Of a stretch of DNA of 64,000 bases, positions 18,128 through 27,842 are shown piece by piece. The translations under genes were made by a program, and so were the position numbers. Origin of the DNA: Niastella sp. (GTDB lineage: Bacteria > Bacteroidota > Bacteroidia > Chitinophagales > Chitinophagaceae). The stretch's first letter is position 1, and the number at the start of each line of letters is the position of its first letter. The notes under the pieces were generated by a model. That model ran no database searches. It saw only the letters and a program-made list of their open reading frames with translations, and was not told the DNA's origin. The stretch is taken from the NCBI GenBank assembly GCA_016710595.1, contig JADJVM010000005.1, positions 1 to 64,000 of the forward strand, in the 5' to 3' direction.

Positions 18128-19336
18128 ATGGAGGGATTATTTCTAGTTGATATAAAAGAAGGATTAAAAAAATCTTATCAGGATTTTTTTAATGATCTTA
18201 ATCAACCGACCTACTCATTTAGCACTAGTATAAATGCTGTCAATATTTACGAACTATATGTTCAATTAATTCGTTCCTTAATTTTAGAGGAAGAAGTTCA
18301 ATTCGATCTAAAAAGAACTGAAATGGGAAAAGTAGGATTAAAAAAAATCTACCCAAACCCATACTTTGGTAAAAGTTTGGACGATTATATTAATATTTTA
18401 AAAAAAACTACTTCTTGGAAATTAGAGATGGCAACATCCGGAACTACTGGACTTCCTAAAAAAGTTGTACATAGTTTTTCCTCATTAACCCGAAGTATTA
18501 AAATTAATGAACACAGAAAAGCAGATGTATGGGGTCTTGCTTATAACCCAACACATATGGCGGGTATGCAAGTTTTTTTTCAATCTTTTTTAAATAAAAA
18601 TACCATCATCAATCTTTTTGGTTTAAACCGTTCCCAAATTTTTTCTTCGTTGGATGAGTATGGAATAAGTCATATTTCGGCAACCCCTACTTTTTATAAA
18701 TTGTTATTACCTGCTACAGAAGTATTTAAGAATGTAAAACAAATAACATTTGGAGGGGAAAAGTTTAGTGAAGTTGTACAAAATAGTATGCGACAATTAT
18801 TTCCGCTGGCTAAATTTACGAATGTATATGCCTCCACCGAAGCCGGAGCATTGTTTGCTGCTACCGGTGATCATTTTACAATAAGTGATAAAATAAACCC
18901 CTTTGTAAAAATTGTAGAAAATGAATTATGGATACATGAAAAATTAATTGCTAACTCATCTGATTTGCAATTGCAAGATGGTTGGTATTTAACCGGTGAT
19001 ATGGTACAAATCATAATTACAGAACCCATAACCTTCCAATTTGTTTCCCGGAAAAATGAAATGATAAATATTGGAGGAAGTAAAGTGAATCCAAATGAAG
19101 TTGAAGAGCACATTCTGGAAAATGAAGCTGTAACTGATGCAAAAGTTTTTGGCAAACCTAACTCATTAATGGGCACCATACTTTGTGCAGATATTGTATT
19201 AAATAAGGTAACTACTACGGAGAAGGATATAAAGGTATTTTTAAAAGAAAGGCTGCCGGAGTATATGGTTCCTCGGATTGTGAAATTTGTACCTGCCATT
19301 GCCATGACAGATACCGGAAAAAAAAGTAGAGTTTAA
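18128..19336 (+). CDS. Adenylate-forming acyl-CoA/ACP ligase
   Basis: The 402-residue protein belongs to the AMP-binding superfamily. It shows the P-loop-like motif TSGTTGLPKK near residue 102, YASTEAG in the middle, GWYLTGDM, the hinge region FVSRKNEMINIGG, and a C-terminal GK lysine (TDTGKKSRV). It is shorter than full acyl-CoA ligases because the N-terminal part is reduced. It probably activates a carboxylic acid as the adenylate and loads the ACP encoded two bases upstream. The protein ends directly after the conserved Lys segment. The substrate is unknown. Confidence 0.8.
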   Translation: MEGLFLVDIKEGLKKSYQDFFNDLNQPTYSFSTSINAVNIYELYVQLIRSLILEEEVQFDLKRTEMGKVGLKKIYPNPYFGKSLDDYINILKKTTSWKLEMATSGTTGLPKKVVHSFSSLTRSIKINEHRKADVWGLAYNPTHMAGMQVFFQSFLNKNTIINLFGLNRSQIFSSLDEYGISHISATPTFYKLLLPATEVFKNVKQITFGGEKFSEVVQNSMRQLFPLAKFTNVYASTEAGALFAATGDHFTISDKINPFVKIVENELWIHEKLIANSSDLQLQDGWYLTGDMVQIIITEPITFQFVSRKNEMINIGGSKVNPNEVEEHILENEAVTDAKVFGKPNSLMGTILCADIVLNKVTTTEKDIKVFLKERLPEYMVPRIVKFVPAIAMTDTGKKSRV

Positions 19337-19353
19337 TTATAAAGATTAGTAAT

Positions 19354-20085
19354 ATGGATATTGTAAAAAATATTATTTTAACCGGTGGGTCAAAGGGGCT
19401 AGGGCTTGAGATAGCAACCTATTTATTAAATTCAGGTTACCGGTTACATGTAATAAACCGTAGTATGCCTAAGGAATTAGAGCAGTTACAAAAAAAGCAT
19501 AGCGACAAATTATTTGTCCATTTATTTGACCTTGAAAATGCTGCTGAACTTTTAGGATTTTTGAAAACTAAATTCCCTGCATCTGAACCTATACATGGAT
19601 TTGTAAATAATGCAGCACTTGCCTACGACGATATTGTGACGAATCTTAACTTGGAGTCTTTGGAAAAAATGTATAGGGTAAATGTATTTACGCCAATGAT
19701 ACTAACCAAATTTGTTTTGAGGAATATGTTATATAATAAAATTTCGGGAAGCATTATTCATATTTCATCTATTAGTGTGCATACTGGTTATAAAGGGTTA
19801 AGTATGTATGCAAGTACCAAAGGAGCCTTGGAGGCTTTTTCTAAAAATACTGCCCGGGAATGGGGGCAGCGTGGCATTAGGAGCAATGCTTTGGTGGCTG
19901 GTTTTATGGAAACTGAAATGAGCGGCACCTTATCTGATGACCAACGAAACCGTATTTTTAATCGTACCTCTTTAAAGAAACCAACTTCAAAAGAATCCGT
20001 AGCAGCAATGGTAGAATTTTTATTAAATGAAAAAGCAGCTTCCGTAACCGGACAAAATATTTTTGTAGATAATGGTACCATTTAA
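19354..20085 (+). CDS. Short-chain dehydrogenase/reductase (FabG-like)
   Basis: The 243-residue SDR has the NAD(P)-binding motif TGGSKGLG at residues 10-17, a NNAA segment (FVNNAALAYDD), the catalytic Ser in HISSISVHTG, and YASTK with Tyr152 and Lys156. The ending SVTGQNIFVDNGTI is typical of the family. It follows the ligase by 17 bases and closes the island. It could reduce a beta-keto group on the ACP-bound acyl chain or a sugar intermediate. Confidence 0.88.
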   Translation: MDIVKNIILTGGSKGLGLEIATYLLNSGYRLHVINRSMPKELEQLQKKHSDKLFVHLFDLENAAELLGFLKTKFPASEPIHGFVNNAALAYDDIVTNLNLESLEKMYRVNVFTPMILTKFVLRNMLYNKISGSIIHISSISVHTGYKGLSMYASTKGALEAFSKNTAREWGQRGIRSNALVAGFMETEMSGTLSDDQRNRIFNRTSLKKPTSKESVAAMVEFLLNEKAASVTGQNIFVDNGTI

Positions 20086-20162
20086 AAGTATTATAGTTCT
20101 ATTATTTTTTTCAACAATTGTACTTTATATACCTTTTAATTTCTTGTATCCTTTAGGGCAGG

Positions 20163-20181
20163 TGTAAGCGTCCCCATTTTT
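20163..20181. repeat. IS-end-like motif at the right edge of the island
   Basis: TGTAAGCGTCCCCATTTTT matches the minus-strand form of the repeats at 15193-15246 (TGTAACCTTCCCCGTTTTT) at 16 of 19 positions, in opposite orientation. The two loci bracket the five-gene island. Confidence 0.45.
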
Positions 20182-20302
20182 CGGTCAATTCAAAATTAGA
20201 GATTTTAGTTCAGCTTTTTGTTTTTTAAATACAGTCAGGCAGGCTGTTGAACGGAGCGTCGCCAATGCAGCCGCTTCATGCAGGTATGCCGGCACAAAAA
20301 AA

Positions 20303-20320
20303 CCATTGAAAAATCAATGG
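20303..20320 (-). terminator. Terminator of dxs
   Basis: On the minus strand CCATTG, a six-base loop and CAATGG are followed by a run of seven T, 27 bases after the dxs stop. Confidence 0.75.
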
Positions 20321-20346
20321 CTTGTACATTTGTTATTTAGAAAAAA

Positions 20347-22269
20347 TTATTTCTGCAATATTTTTACAGAAACTGCAGAACGGATCTCGGCTGCAATACT
20401 TTCCGCATCTAAACCAATTTCTTTATATAGTTCTTTGGGTGTACCATGTTCTACCAACCTGTCTGGTATGCCCATTATTTTTACATCGGCTTTATATCCG
20501 TGTGCATTCATAAACTCCAGTACGGCGCTTCCTAAACCACCTACTATTGTTCCATCTTCTACCGTGATTATTTTTTTGAACTTGCCAAACACTTCGTGCA
20601 GCAATTCTTCATCTAAAGGTTTGGCAAAGCGCATATCGTAATGCGCCGGGTTAATGCCATCTGCTTTTACGGTGCGAATTGCGGAGGCTGCAAAATTTCC
20701 GGGATGGCCAAAAGAAAGTATGGCTATTTCTTCACCATCTTTTATTTTTCGGCCCTTGCCTATTTGTATTTCTTCAAACGGGGTGCGCCATTCCGGCATC
20801 ACGCCTTCTCCCCTTGGGTAGCGGATTACCATCGGTAATTTTGTAGATTCTAATTGTGCTGTGTACATGAGGTTGCGCAATTCTTTTTCATTCATGGGTG
20901 CACTTACAACCAGGTTGGGTATGCAGCGCATATAGGCTATATCGTAACAACCATGATGCGTGGGGCCATCTTCGCCTACCAGGCCGGCACGGTCTAAGCA
21001 AAAAACAACCGGCAATTTTTGTATGGCTACATCATGTATTACCATATCGTAAGCCCTTTGCATAAAAGAAGAATAAACATTGCAAAACACCTTCATCCCT
21101 TGTGTGGCCAGTCCGGCGCTTAGTGTTACTGCATGTTGCTCACAAATGCCCACATCAAAAGCACGGTCGGGCATTTTATCCATCATAAACTTTAAGGAAG
21201 ACCCACTTGGCATTGCCGGGGTGATGCCCATAATTTTTTTATTTTTTTCTGCCAGTTCAATGATGGTATGGCCAAATACATCCTGGTACTTGGGTGGCTG
21301 CGGCAACTCGTAAACTTTCTTTTTTATTTCGCCGGTAATTTTATCAAACAGGCCTGGTGCATGCCATTTGGTTTGATCTTTTTCGGCCAACTCGTAGCCC
21401 TTGCCTTTCACCGTTTTTATATGTAATAATTTAGGGCCCGGAATTTTCTTAAGGTCAGCGAGGGTTTCTGCCAGCTTCACTACATTATGGCCATCAATGG
21501 GGCCAAAATAACGAAGTTTTAAAGCTTCGAATAAATTACTGCTCTTGCTTACCACCCCTTTGATACTGGCTTCCAGTTTGCTTGCCATTTCACGGCTAAA
21601 GTTTTTTCCTATGGGTAGTTTGCCCAATGCCTTCCAAACATTATCCCGCATATCGTTATATGTTTGCGAGGTTGTAATATCAGTAAGGTATTCTTTAAGC
21701 GCCCCTACGTTGGGATCAATACTCATACAGTTATCATTTAAAATAATGATAAGGTTAGAATTTTCGATACCTGCATGGTTCATGGCTTCAAATGCCAGGC
21801 CGGCGGTTAAGGAGCCGTCGCCAATAACTGCAATATGTTGTTTATCATTTTCGCCTTTATAATGGCTTGCCATTGCCATACCGAGGGCAGCCGAAATAGA
21901 AGTAGAACTATGGCCTACACCAAAAGTATCGTAGTTGCTTTCGCTTCGCTTTGGAAAACCACTGAGGCCGCCATATTTTCGGTTGGTAACAAAATTATCA
22001 CGCCTGCCGGTAAGAATTTTGTGGCCATAAGCCTGGTGACCCACATCCCACACAAGCTGATCGTAAGGCGTATTAAAAACATAGTGCAATGCTACAGTAA
22101 GTTCCACCACACCCAGGCTTGCCCCAAAATGCCCCCCATGTATGCTCACCACATCAATAATATATTGACGCAGTTCATTGCTTACTGCAACCAACTGATC
22201 TTTGCCCAGTTTTTTTAAATCGTCGGGATTATTAATTTGTGCCAAAAGGGGGCCGGGAGTTATTTCCAT
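20347..22269 (-). CDS. dxs: 1-deoxy-D-xylulose-5-phosphate synthase
   Basis: The 640-residue thiamine-diphosphate enzyme condenses pyruvate and glyceraldehyde-3-phosphate in the first step of the non-mevalonate isoprenoid pathway. It shows the ThDP motif GDGSLTAGLAFEAMNHAG...NDN, the HGGHFGASLG active-site block near the N-terminus, and the pyrimidine-binding domain with DRAGLVGEDGPTHHG. Length is typical. It appears monocistronic, with its own terminator. Confidence 0.97.
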   Translation of the reverse strand: MEITPGPLLAQINNPDDLKKLGKDQLVAVSNELRQYIIDVVSIHGGHFGASLGVVELTVALHYVFNTPYDQLVWDVGHQAYGHKILTGRRDNFVTNRKYGGLSGFPKRSESNYDTFGVGHSSTSISAALGMAMASHYKGENDKQHIAVIGDGSLTAGLAFEAMNHAGIENSNLIIILNDNCMSIDPNVGALKEYLTDITTSQTYNDMRDNVWKALGKLPIGKNFSREMASKLEASIKGVVSKSSNLFEALKLRYFGPIDGHNVVKLAETLADLKKIPGPKLLHIKTVKGKGYELAEKDQTKWHAPGLFDKITGEIKKKVYELPQPPKYQDVFGHTIIELAEKNKKIMGITPAMPSGSSLKFMMDKMPDRAFDVGICEQHAVTLSAGLATQGMKVFCNVYSSFMQRAYDMVIHDVAIQKLPVVFCLDRAGLVGEDGPTHHGCYDIAYMRCIPNLVVSAPMNEKELRNLMYTAQLESTKLPMVIRYPRGEGVMPEWRTPFEEIQIGKGRKIKDGEEIAILSFGHPGNFAASAIRTVKADGINPAHYDMRFAKPLDEELLHEVFGKFKKIITVEDGTIVGGLGSAVLEFMNAHGYKADVKIMGIPDRLVEHGTPKELYKEIGLDAESIAAEIRSAVSVKILQK

Positions 22270-22693
22270 GTAAGTTTTATTACCAGTAAAGATAAATTAT
22301 TTTGATATAACTGAAAGGGCTAATTATGAGGATTTTAACGGAAGAAGCGGTGAGAATGCGATTGTATGAGATGGGACTGATGTTAAAAATCATTTAGTGT
22401 TGAAATGTTTATCAGTCACCTGGCGTGCTCTTTGAACATAACGCACTTCTTTTAATTTTGAAACTATAGTTTACTATACAATCAAAATAATGGCTTTATT
22501 TAGTTGCATTTATTTATCAGATATTTGATGAGTAATGCGATTCTTCTATAAGCTCCTATCTTTTTTTTAAAGTCATTTGAGAACAATTGTGTTCAATTGT
22601 TGCCTCTTATAAAACAAATGATTCAATCAAATTATTGTTATATTTGTTAATCGCTGAATATGTGCAACTGATTACCTGAATAATTTAATTATC
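22270..22693. other. Intergenic region between dxs and the protease/avidin operon
   Basis: About 420 AT-rich bases without a convincing gene. A 23-codon frame at 22327-22398 has no family resemblance. The only regulatory signal seen is a -7-like element at 22639. Confidence 0.5.
22639..22646 (+). promoter_or_regulatory. Possible -7 element of the 22.7-29.8 kb operon
   Basis: TATATTTG is a full match to TAnnTTTG and lies 47 bases before the first ATG. No TTG was found 19-21 bases upstream. Confidence 0.4.
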
Positions 22694-24493
22694 ATGGTTT
22701 CCATTACTCCCACTTACAGAAATCCGGTATATCATTTTCATGGCCCATCTACTTTTAAAAGTCCTTATTCCATTACCGATGCAGCGCTAAAGAATTATGG
22801 AGTTTCCAGGGAATTGTTCGGTAGTACAAATATCATTATAAGCCAGAATGATATTTTCAATGTGAAAGATTATCAATATGCAGTATCGAAAGATGCCAAT
22901 GGGAATGTAAATGCTGTGGGTATGTATTTTCTACCTGTAAGTGATAATTCATTTGTAATTGACCTGAATGGAAATCCTGTTGCCGGCAGTCAGATGGTGG
23001 ATGATTTTATACGAAGCAAGAGTGGCCTTGGGCCTACCGATGATATATATGCCTTGATCTCTTATATGCATCCGGAATTAAATTCAGGCAGCATCCAGGC
23101 CCTTTCTCAAACTGATAAAAATGTGCTTGGCTTCACACATATGGGCGCCTATATTGGAAAAGGGATAACCAGTAATTCTCCCGTTGCATATCATGACCAC
23201 AGGTTTGGTTGCGCATGGGGTGGCGTAATAGGCACCCATTATGGCTATCCCTGTAATATCCATATTGTTGGGTTGAAAGGAGTGAACCAAGCTGTCTTTA
23301 ATCGTAATTGCCAGTTGGTCGATATGTTGGTAGGCCATGGTCTTGAATTTCCCGGAAACTACCAGGACTCTATGTTTAGACCGGTCTTTGTAAATGCTGC
23401 ATTAATGTATTACAGGGATTGGTTAATGCAGGAAGCTTACCTGATAAATGATCCAACATGGTATTTCTATTGTGCTGCCAATAAGCTCACCGTTTTAAAT
23501 ATAGCTTGTAATTTACCCCATAATTTAAAATCTTTCCAGGAAGTATATGGAGAAATGGAAGGCGCTGCGCTTTGGAATCAATTTCTGAACAGGTATACAA
23601 ATGTAACCGGATTTAGTTTTGACTACTACCCTGGTTTAGAAACTGATTTTATACCTCTTTGGAAACAAGAAGGCCTTTCTGCCAAAGATATCACCCCCTT
23701 TACTATTCAACAATACAATGAATATGATCAAAGTAGAAGAGAGGGTACTCCCTATAGCGGACCTGCTCCTGTACAACCACCTAAAGCGGTAGTATGCGAT
23801 GCACAAGAAACAGCAGATCTCATTTATGAATTCATCCAGATTTATGCGGATCCTTATGATGCAGGACCGCTTACCACACTTGGCGTACTTTGGGGTTGGA
23901 AAGGACCTGTGCTCCAGAGAACCGGCATACCCGAAATTGAATACCTTTTATATGCATTGAGCATTTTTCAAAAATTAGCGTATGAATATGCAAGAACCGG
24001 TGCTGCAGCTACACCTGCCCCTTCCTGGGATAAGAGTCTATGGTTTTGGGAAACGTATAATATTTTACTAACTATTTTTGGCGGAACAGCAAATAAGTCC
24101 GCAAATATTCAAGGTACCCAGGAGGTACAATCATTGATAGATATGGATATGAAAGCGATTGAACTGGCAAAACTCCTGATATCTTCTCAACCGCCAACGG
24201 CTGAAATGCTGGCAATTTATTCATTATTGGATGTTACCGAAAATTGGAATACAATTATGGCAGGAGGAATAATATCTAACCAGGATGCCTATAGTGAGTT
24301 TATGGAATCAGCTAAAATTATTTTTGATGAGGCTGAAAAAATAGTGGTGAAGAATCCTGACAAAATACAATACAATATACTTCCCGCAGCATTCAACCTT
24401 ATTTCAAACGGACTTTATGGTAAAAATGAACTGGTGAATGTAGAAACGATTTGCACAGCAGTTGATATTAGTGAAATGCAATTGAATAAATAA
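22694..24493 (+). CDS. Unknown 599-residue protein, possible permuted papain/LRAT-like fold
   Basis: No signal peptide or membrane segment is visible. Residues about 140-215 contain LGFTHMGAYIGKG (His149) followed about 57 residues later by FNRNCQLVDMLVGHG (Cys206). A His in an HxGxYIG strand followed by a Cys in an NCxxV helix is the order seen in permuted papain-fold proteins such as LRAT-like and NlpC-related families. A few other His lie between (HDHRFG). The region after 220 is largely helical, with YYPGLETDF and a Pro-rich linker near 350, and has no recognised domain. It is the first gene of a four-gene run, 27 bases before the kinase/cyclase gene. The fold assignment is inference. Confidence 0.4.
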   Translation: MVSITPTYRNPVYHFHGPSTFKSPYSITDAALKNYGVSRELFGSTNIIISQNDIFNVKDYQYAVSKDANGNVNAVGMYFLPVSDNSFVIDLNGNPVAGSQMVDDFIRSKSGLGPTDDIYALISYMHPELNSGSIQALSQTDKNVLGFTHMGAYIGKGITSNSPVAYHDHRFGCAWGGVIGTHYGYPCNIHIVGLKGVNQAVFNRNCQLVDMLVGHGLEFPGNYQDSMFRPVFVNAALMYYRDWLMQEAYLINDPTWYFYCAANKLTVLNIACNLPHNLKSFQEVYGEMEGAALWNQFLNRYTNVTGFSFDYYPGLETDFIPLWKQEGLSAKDITPFTIQQYNEYDQSRREGTPYSGPAPVQPPKAVVCDAQETADLIYEFIQIYADPYDAGPLTTLGVLWGWKGPVLQRTGIPEIEYLLYALSIFQKLAYEYARTGAAATPAPSWDKSLWFWETYNILLTIFGGTANKSANIQGTQEVQSLIDMDMKAIELAKLLISSQPPTAEMLAIYSLLDVTENWNTIMAGGIISNQDAYSEFMESAKIIFDEAEKIVVKNPDKIQYNILPAAFNLISNGLYGKNELVNVETICTAVDISEMQLNK

Positions 24494-24520
24494 TTCTGAA
24501 AATCAGATACCTGTTTTTAT

Positions 24521-27500
24521 ATGAGAAAAATTTTCTCCTTATATCACTGTTTTTACGGGTTAATGTTAACCTTATTAATAGCAGGATGCAAGATTAAAAA
24601 TAGCGAAATTGTCCGGTTAAAGAGCGAATGGGAATTTACAATACCAGCGAATAATATCCCTGCTATAGATGCAGGGAATCTCCCATACAAACCAGTAAAA
24701 AAAATATCTGATCTTACAGCATCAAGTCCTACAGGGGGCATTATTATTTTACGAAGAATAATTACACTGCCGGATTCCTTAATATCTATACCAATTTCGC
24801 TGATGCTGGGCAGGATCGTAAAAGCTGACAGTACATTTCTGAATAAAAGTTTCATTGGTGCAACTGGTAGTTTTCCACCGAATGTTACAGATCCATGGAA
24901 TATAAACCGATTATATGCTATTCCCCGTGAGATTCTTAAGAAAGGAGAAAATGAGTTACTGGTAAAAATTTATTTTGAGCCGGGAAGAGGCGGAATCTTT
25001 GATATGCCGGTAATTGGTGAACGCAGGTATTTAGAAGACTTTTCAAAATTAAGAACATTTTATTATGTTGAAACTTATAGAATATCATCAGTAATCAGTT
25101 TTATTGCCGGCATTATTTTCTTCATCATATTTCTGAAGCGTAAGAAAGACAGGCACTTCCTTTACTTTGCCATTGCAATATTTTCATTTTCAATATGGGG
25201 CACCTATCATTATATATGGTCTCTCCCCTTCCTATCAGACGTTACTTTTTTTGATTCAATGCTGTTTCACAAAATCCTGTGGATAGCATTATTTGGATTT
25301 GGGTACTATAATTCGATCTTTCTCTATGCGTTTTTAGATCGTTATAAATATACGAGGCAGCTACGCATTGTAAAGATATTTTTGGTGATTACCATGCTAA
25401 GTTTAATAATTGCCTGGTCGCCCCAGGTTTTGGAAAACTTCAGAAAAATCGCACTGATGGGAACCCTTATTATTCTCGGAAGTTATACCACATTCTGGGT
25501 AATTTCTGCTAACAGGGGGAAAGTTCCTTATGCCAGGATTGTTCTTTTATCCTTTATCATTTTGATATTATTATCCACCTCAGATATTCTAATAGACGTA
25601 TTTAATTTATATCTGCCTTATTCAGCTCCTATAGCAATACCTCTTTATTTAGCTGGTATGGGTATCATCGTAATCAACCAGTACATTAATGCTAGTAATG
25701 AATTCGAGAAAATTTCTAAAGTACTCGACGTTAAAAATATAGAAATAGAAAGAAAAAATATTAAGCTCACGAAGCTGGATGTATTAAAGGATCAGTTCCT
25801 GGCCAATACCTCTCACGAACTTCGTACGCCACTTAATGGAATTATCGGAATTGCTGAATCTTTGATCGACGGTGCCTCCGGGCCATTGAAGCAATCAACG
25901 GTAAATAACCTGGATATGATTGTAAATAGTGGAAAAAGACTTACCAACCTGATCGGTGATATCCTGGATTTCTCTCAAATAAAAAATGATAACCTTACAT
26001 TGTATTTTGGGGCTGTGTATATGAATAAAATTACAGACCTGGTAATTGCGCTTTCTAGTCCGCTCATTGCAGGAAAACCAATCAGGATTATTAATGAAAT
26101 AAAAAATGATTTGCCACCGGTTTACGGAGATGATAAACGTATTGAGCAGGTAATGTTTAATATTATTGGTAATGCCATAAAATTTACACATTCCGGTGAG
26201 ATTAGGGTGAGTGGAAAAATCAAGGGAGAAATGATTGAAATCGCCGTTTCAGATACAGGGATAGGAATTCCCAAAGACAAGTTAGATGATATATTTAATA
26301 GCTTTGAACAATTAGAAACCTCCTCCAATAACAGGTCTTACCAGGGTACCGGCCTGGGACTCACTATCAGTAAAAAAATTGTAGAGCTTCATGGTGGAAA
26401 GATCAATGTAGAATCTGAACCGGGAAAAGGATCTACGTTTAGACTTACTTTTCCAAAAGGAGATGCTTCTGTTAAATCAACTAAGCAGGAGCCGGACTTT
26501 GAAAAGATCAGTTCAAAATTCAAAACAGAAAATACGCCCGAAGAAGAGACTGCCGAATATATTCCTTTAACATCTGAAATACAATATTCAATTTTAGTGA
26601 TTGATGATGAGCCAATCAATATCCAGGTATTGACCAATCACCTGAAATTGAATAATTACGCAGTGAAAACTGCATTGAGTGGCGAAGAAGCTCTGGCCAT
26701 AATCCGAAAAGAAGGCCAGCCTGATCTTATTATTTTAGACGTAATGATGCCCATGATGTCGGGTTTTGAGGTATGCAGAAAAATTCGTGAAATATATCCT
26801 GCCAGCAACGTACCCATTGTTCTATTAACTGCAAAAGATCGAATATCTGATCTGACAGAAGGCTTTTCTGCCGGTGCAAACGATTACCTTGTTAAACCTT
26901 TCTCTAAAAAAGAATTGCTCACAAGAATCAAAACACATCTGAGTTTATCGCTTATCAACCGGGCATATAGCCGCTTTGTTCCAAACGAATTCTTAAAACT
27001 TCTTAAAAAGGAGAATATTATAGATATAAAACTAGGAGACCAGATTCAATATGATATGACAGTGATGTTCTCGGATATCCGTGATTTTACAACGATGTCA
27101 GAAAAAATGACACCAAAGGAAAATTTTGAATTTTTAAATGGCTATCTGGAAGAGATCGGGCCGATCATAAGATCCAATAATGGATTCATTGATAAATATA
27201 TTGGTGATGCCATCATGGCCCTTTTTCCTTATGGCCCTAACGATGCTGTAAAAGCTGCAGTAGAAATTGGGTTACAACTGGCAGCTTACAATGAAAAAAG
27301 AGTACAGCTTGGTCTTCCCAATATTAAAACAGGAACGGGTATTCATACAGGTCCGATGATATTAGGCACTATTGGTGAAATGGAACGAATGGAAAGTACG
27401 GTAATTTCAGATTCCGTAAATCTGGCATCCAGGCTCGAAGGGCTTACGAAATATTATGGTGTTTCTTTATTGCTTACTCAATCTACTTTTGAAAAATTAA

Positions 27501-27823
27501 CTTCCCCTCATAATTATCATCACCGCAAACTTGATAAGGTGAAAGTGAAAGGGAAAGAACAATTTGTAACCATCGTTGAAATTTTTGATACCGATCCAGT
27601 AAATATCATACATCTGAAGGAAAACAATGCCGTTGCTTTTTCAGAAGCATTGGTAAAATATGAAGAAAAAAAATTCGCAGAAGCACAAAGCATGTTTCTG
27701 TCCATTTTAAATAATTTCCCGGATGATATTACTGCTAAGTTATATTTAGAGCGTTGTATAAAATATGAAAAAAGCGGTATTCCGCTGGATGATGACATGA
27801 TTGAAGTGATGACGAAAAAATAA
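24521..27823 (+). CDS. Membrane hybrid histidine kinase - receiver - class III adenylate cyclase
   Basis: The 1100-residue protein starts with a lipoprotein-type signal (LTLLIAGC, Cys23). An extracytoplasmic beta-rich domain (about 30-185) and a multi-helix membrane region (about 190-395, 7TM-DISM-like) follow. Next come a HisKA domain with H-box NTSHELRTPLNG (His near 431), an HATPase domain (DTGIGIP, GTGLGLTISK), a receiver domain (DLIILDVMMP, Asp near 740), and a nucleotide cyclase domain (VMFSDIRDFTTMSEKM, then GFIDKYIGDAIMALF). A TPR-like tail ends it. It should convert an external signal into phosphotransfer and cyclic nucleotide synthesis. It sits between the papain-like and pepsin-like genes, so it may control them or be controlled by them. 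Confidence 0.85.
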   Translation: MRKIFSLYHCFYGLMLTLLIAGCKIKNSEIVRLKSEWEFTIPANNIPAIDAGNLPYKPVKKISDLTASSPTGGIIILRRIITLPDSLISIPISLMLGRIVKADSTFLNKSFIGATGSFPPNVTDPWNINRLYAIPREILKKGENELLVKIYFEPGRGGIFDMPVIGERRYLEDFSKLRTFYYVETYRISSVISFIAGIIFFIIFLKRKKDRHFLYFAIAIFSFSIWGTYHYIWSLPFLSDVTFFDSMLFHKILWIALFGFGYYNSIFLYAFLDRYKYTRQLRIVKIFLVITMLSLIIAWSPQVLENFRKIALMGTLIILGSYTTFWVISANRGKVPYARIVLLSFIILILLSTSDILIDVFNLYLPYSAPIAIPLYLAGMGIIVINQYINASNEFEKISKVLDVKNIEIERKNIKLTKLDVLKDQFLANTSHELRTPLNGIIGIAESLIDGASGPLKQSTVNNLDMIVNSGKRLTNLIGDILDFSQIKNDNLTLYFGAVYMNKITDLVIALSSPLIAGKPIRIINEIKNDLPPVYGDDKRIEQVMFNIIGNAIKFTHSGEIRVSGKIKGEMIEIAVSDTGIGIPKDKLDDIFNSFEQLETSSNNRSYQGTGLGLTISKKIVELHGGKINVESEPGKGSTFRLTFPKGDASVKSTKQEPDFEKISSKFKTENTPEEETAEYIPLTSEIQYSILVIDDEPINIQVLTNHLKLNNYAVKTALSGEEALAIIRKEGQPDLIILDVMMPMMSGFEVCRKIREIYPASNVPIVLLTAKDRISDLTEGFSAGANDYLVKPFSKKELLTRIKTHLSLSLINRAYSRFVPNEFLKLLKKENIIDIKLGDQIQYDMTVMFSDIRDFTTMSEKMTPKENFEFLNGYLEEIGPIIRSNNGFIDKYIGDAIMALFPYGPNDAVKAAVEIGLQLAAYNEKRVQLGLPNIKTGTGIHTGPMILGTIGEMERMESTVISDSVNLASRLEGLTKYYGVSLLLTQSTFEKLTSPHNYHHRKLDKVKVKGKEQFVTIVEIFDTDPVNIIHLKENNAVAFSEALVKYEEKKFAEAQSMFLSILNNFPDDITAKLYLERCIKYEKSGIPLDDDMIEVMTKK

Positions 27824-27842
27824 TCCTAATAAAAAAAAGTAT

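Noticed and set aside
22327..22398. 23-codon frame downstream of dxs
   Set aside because: Very short, no homology visible, no promoter.
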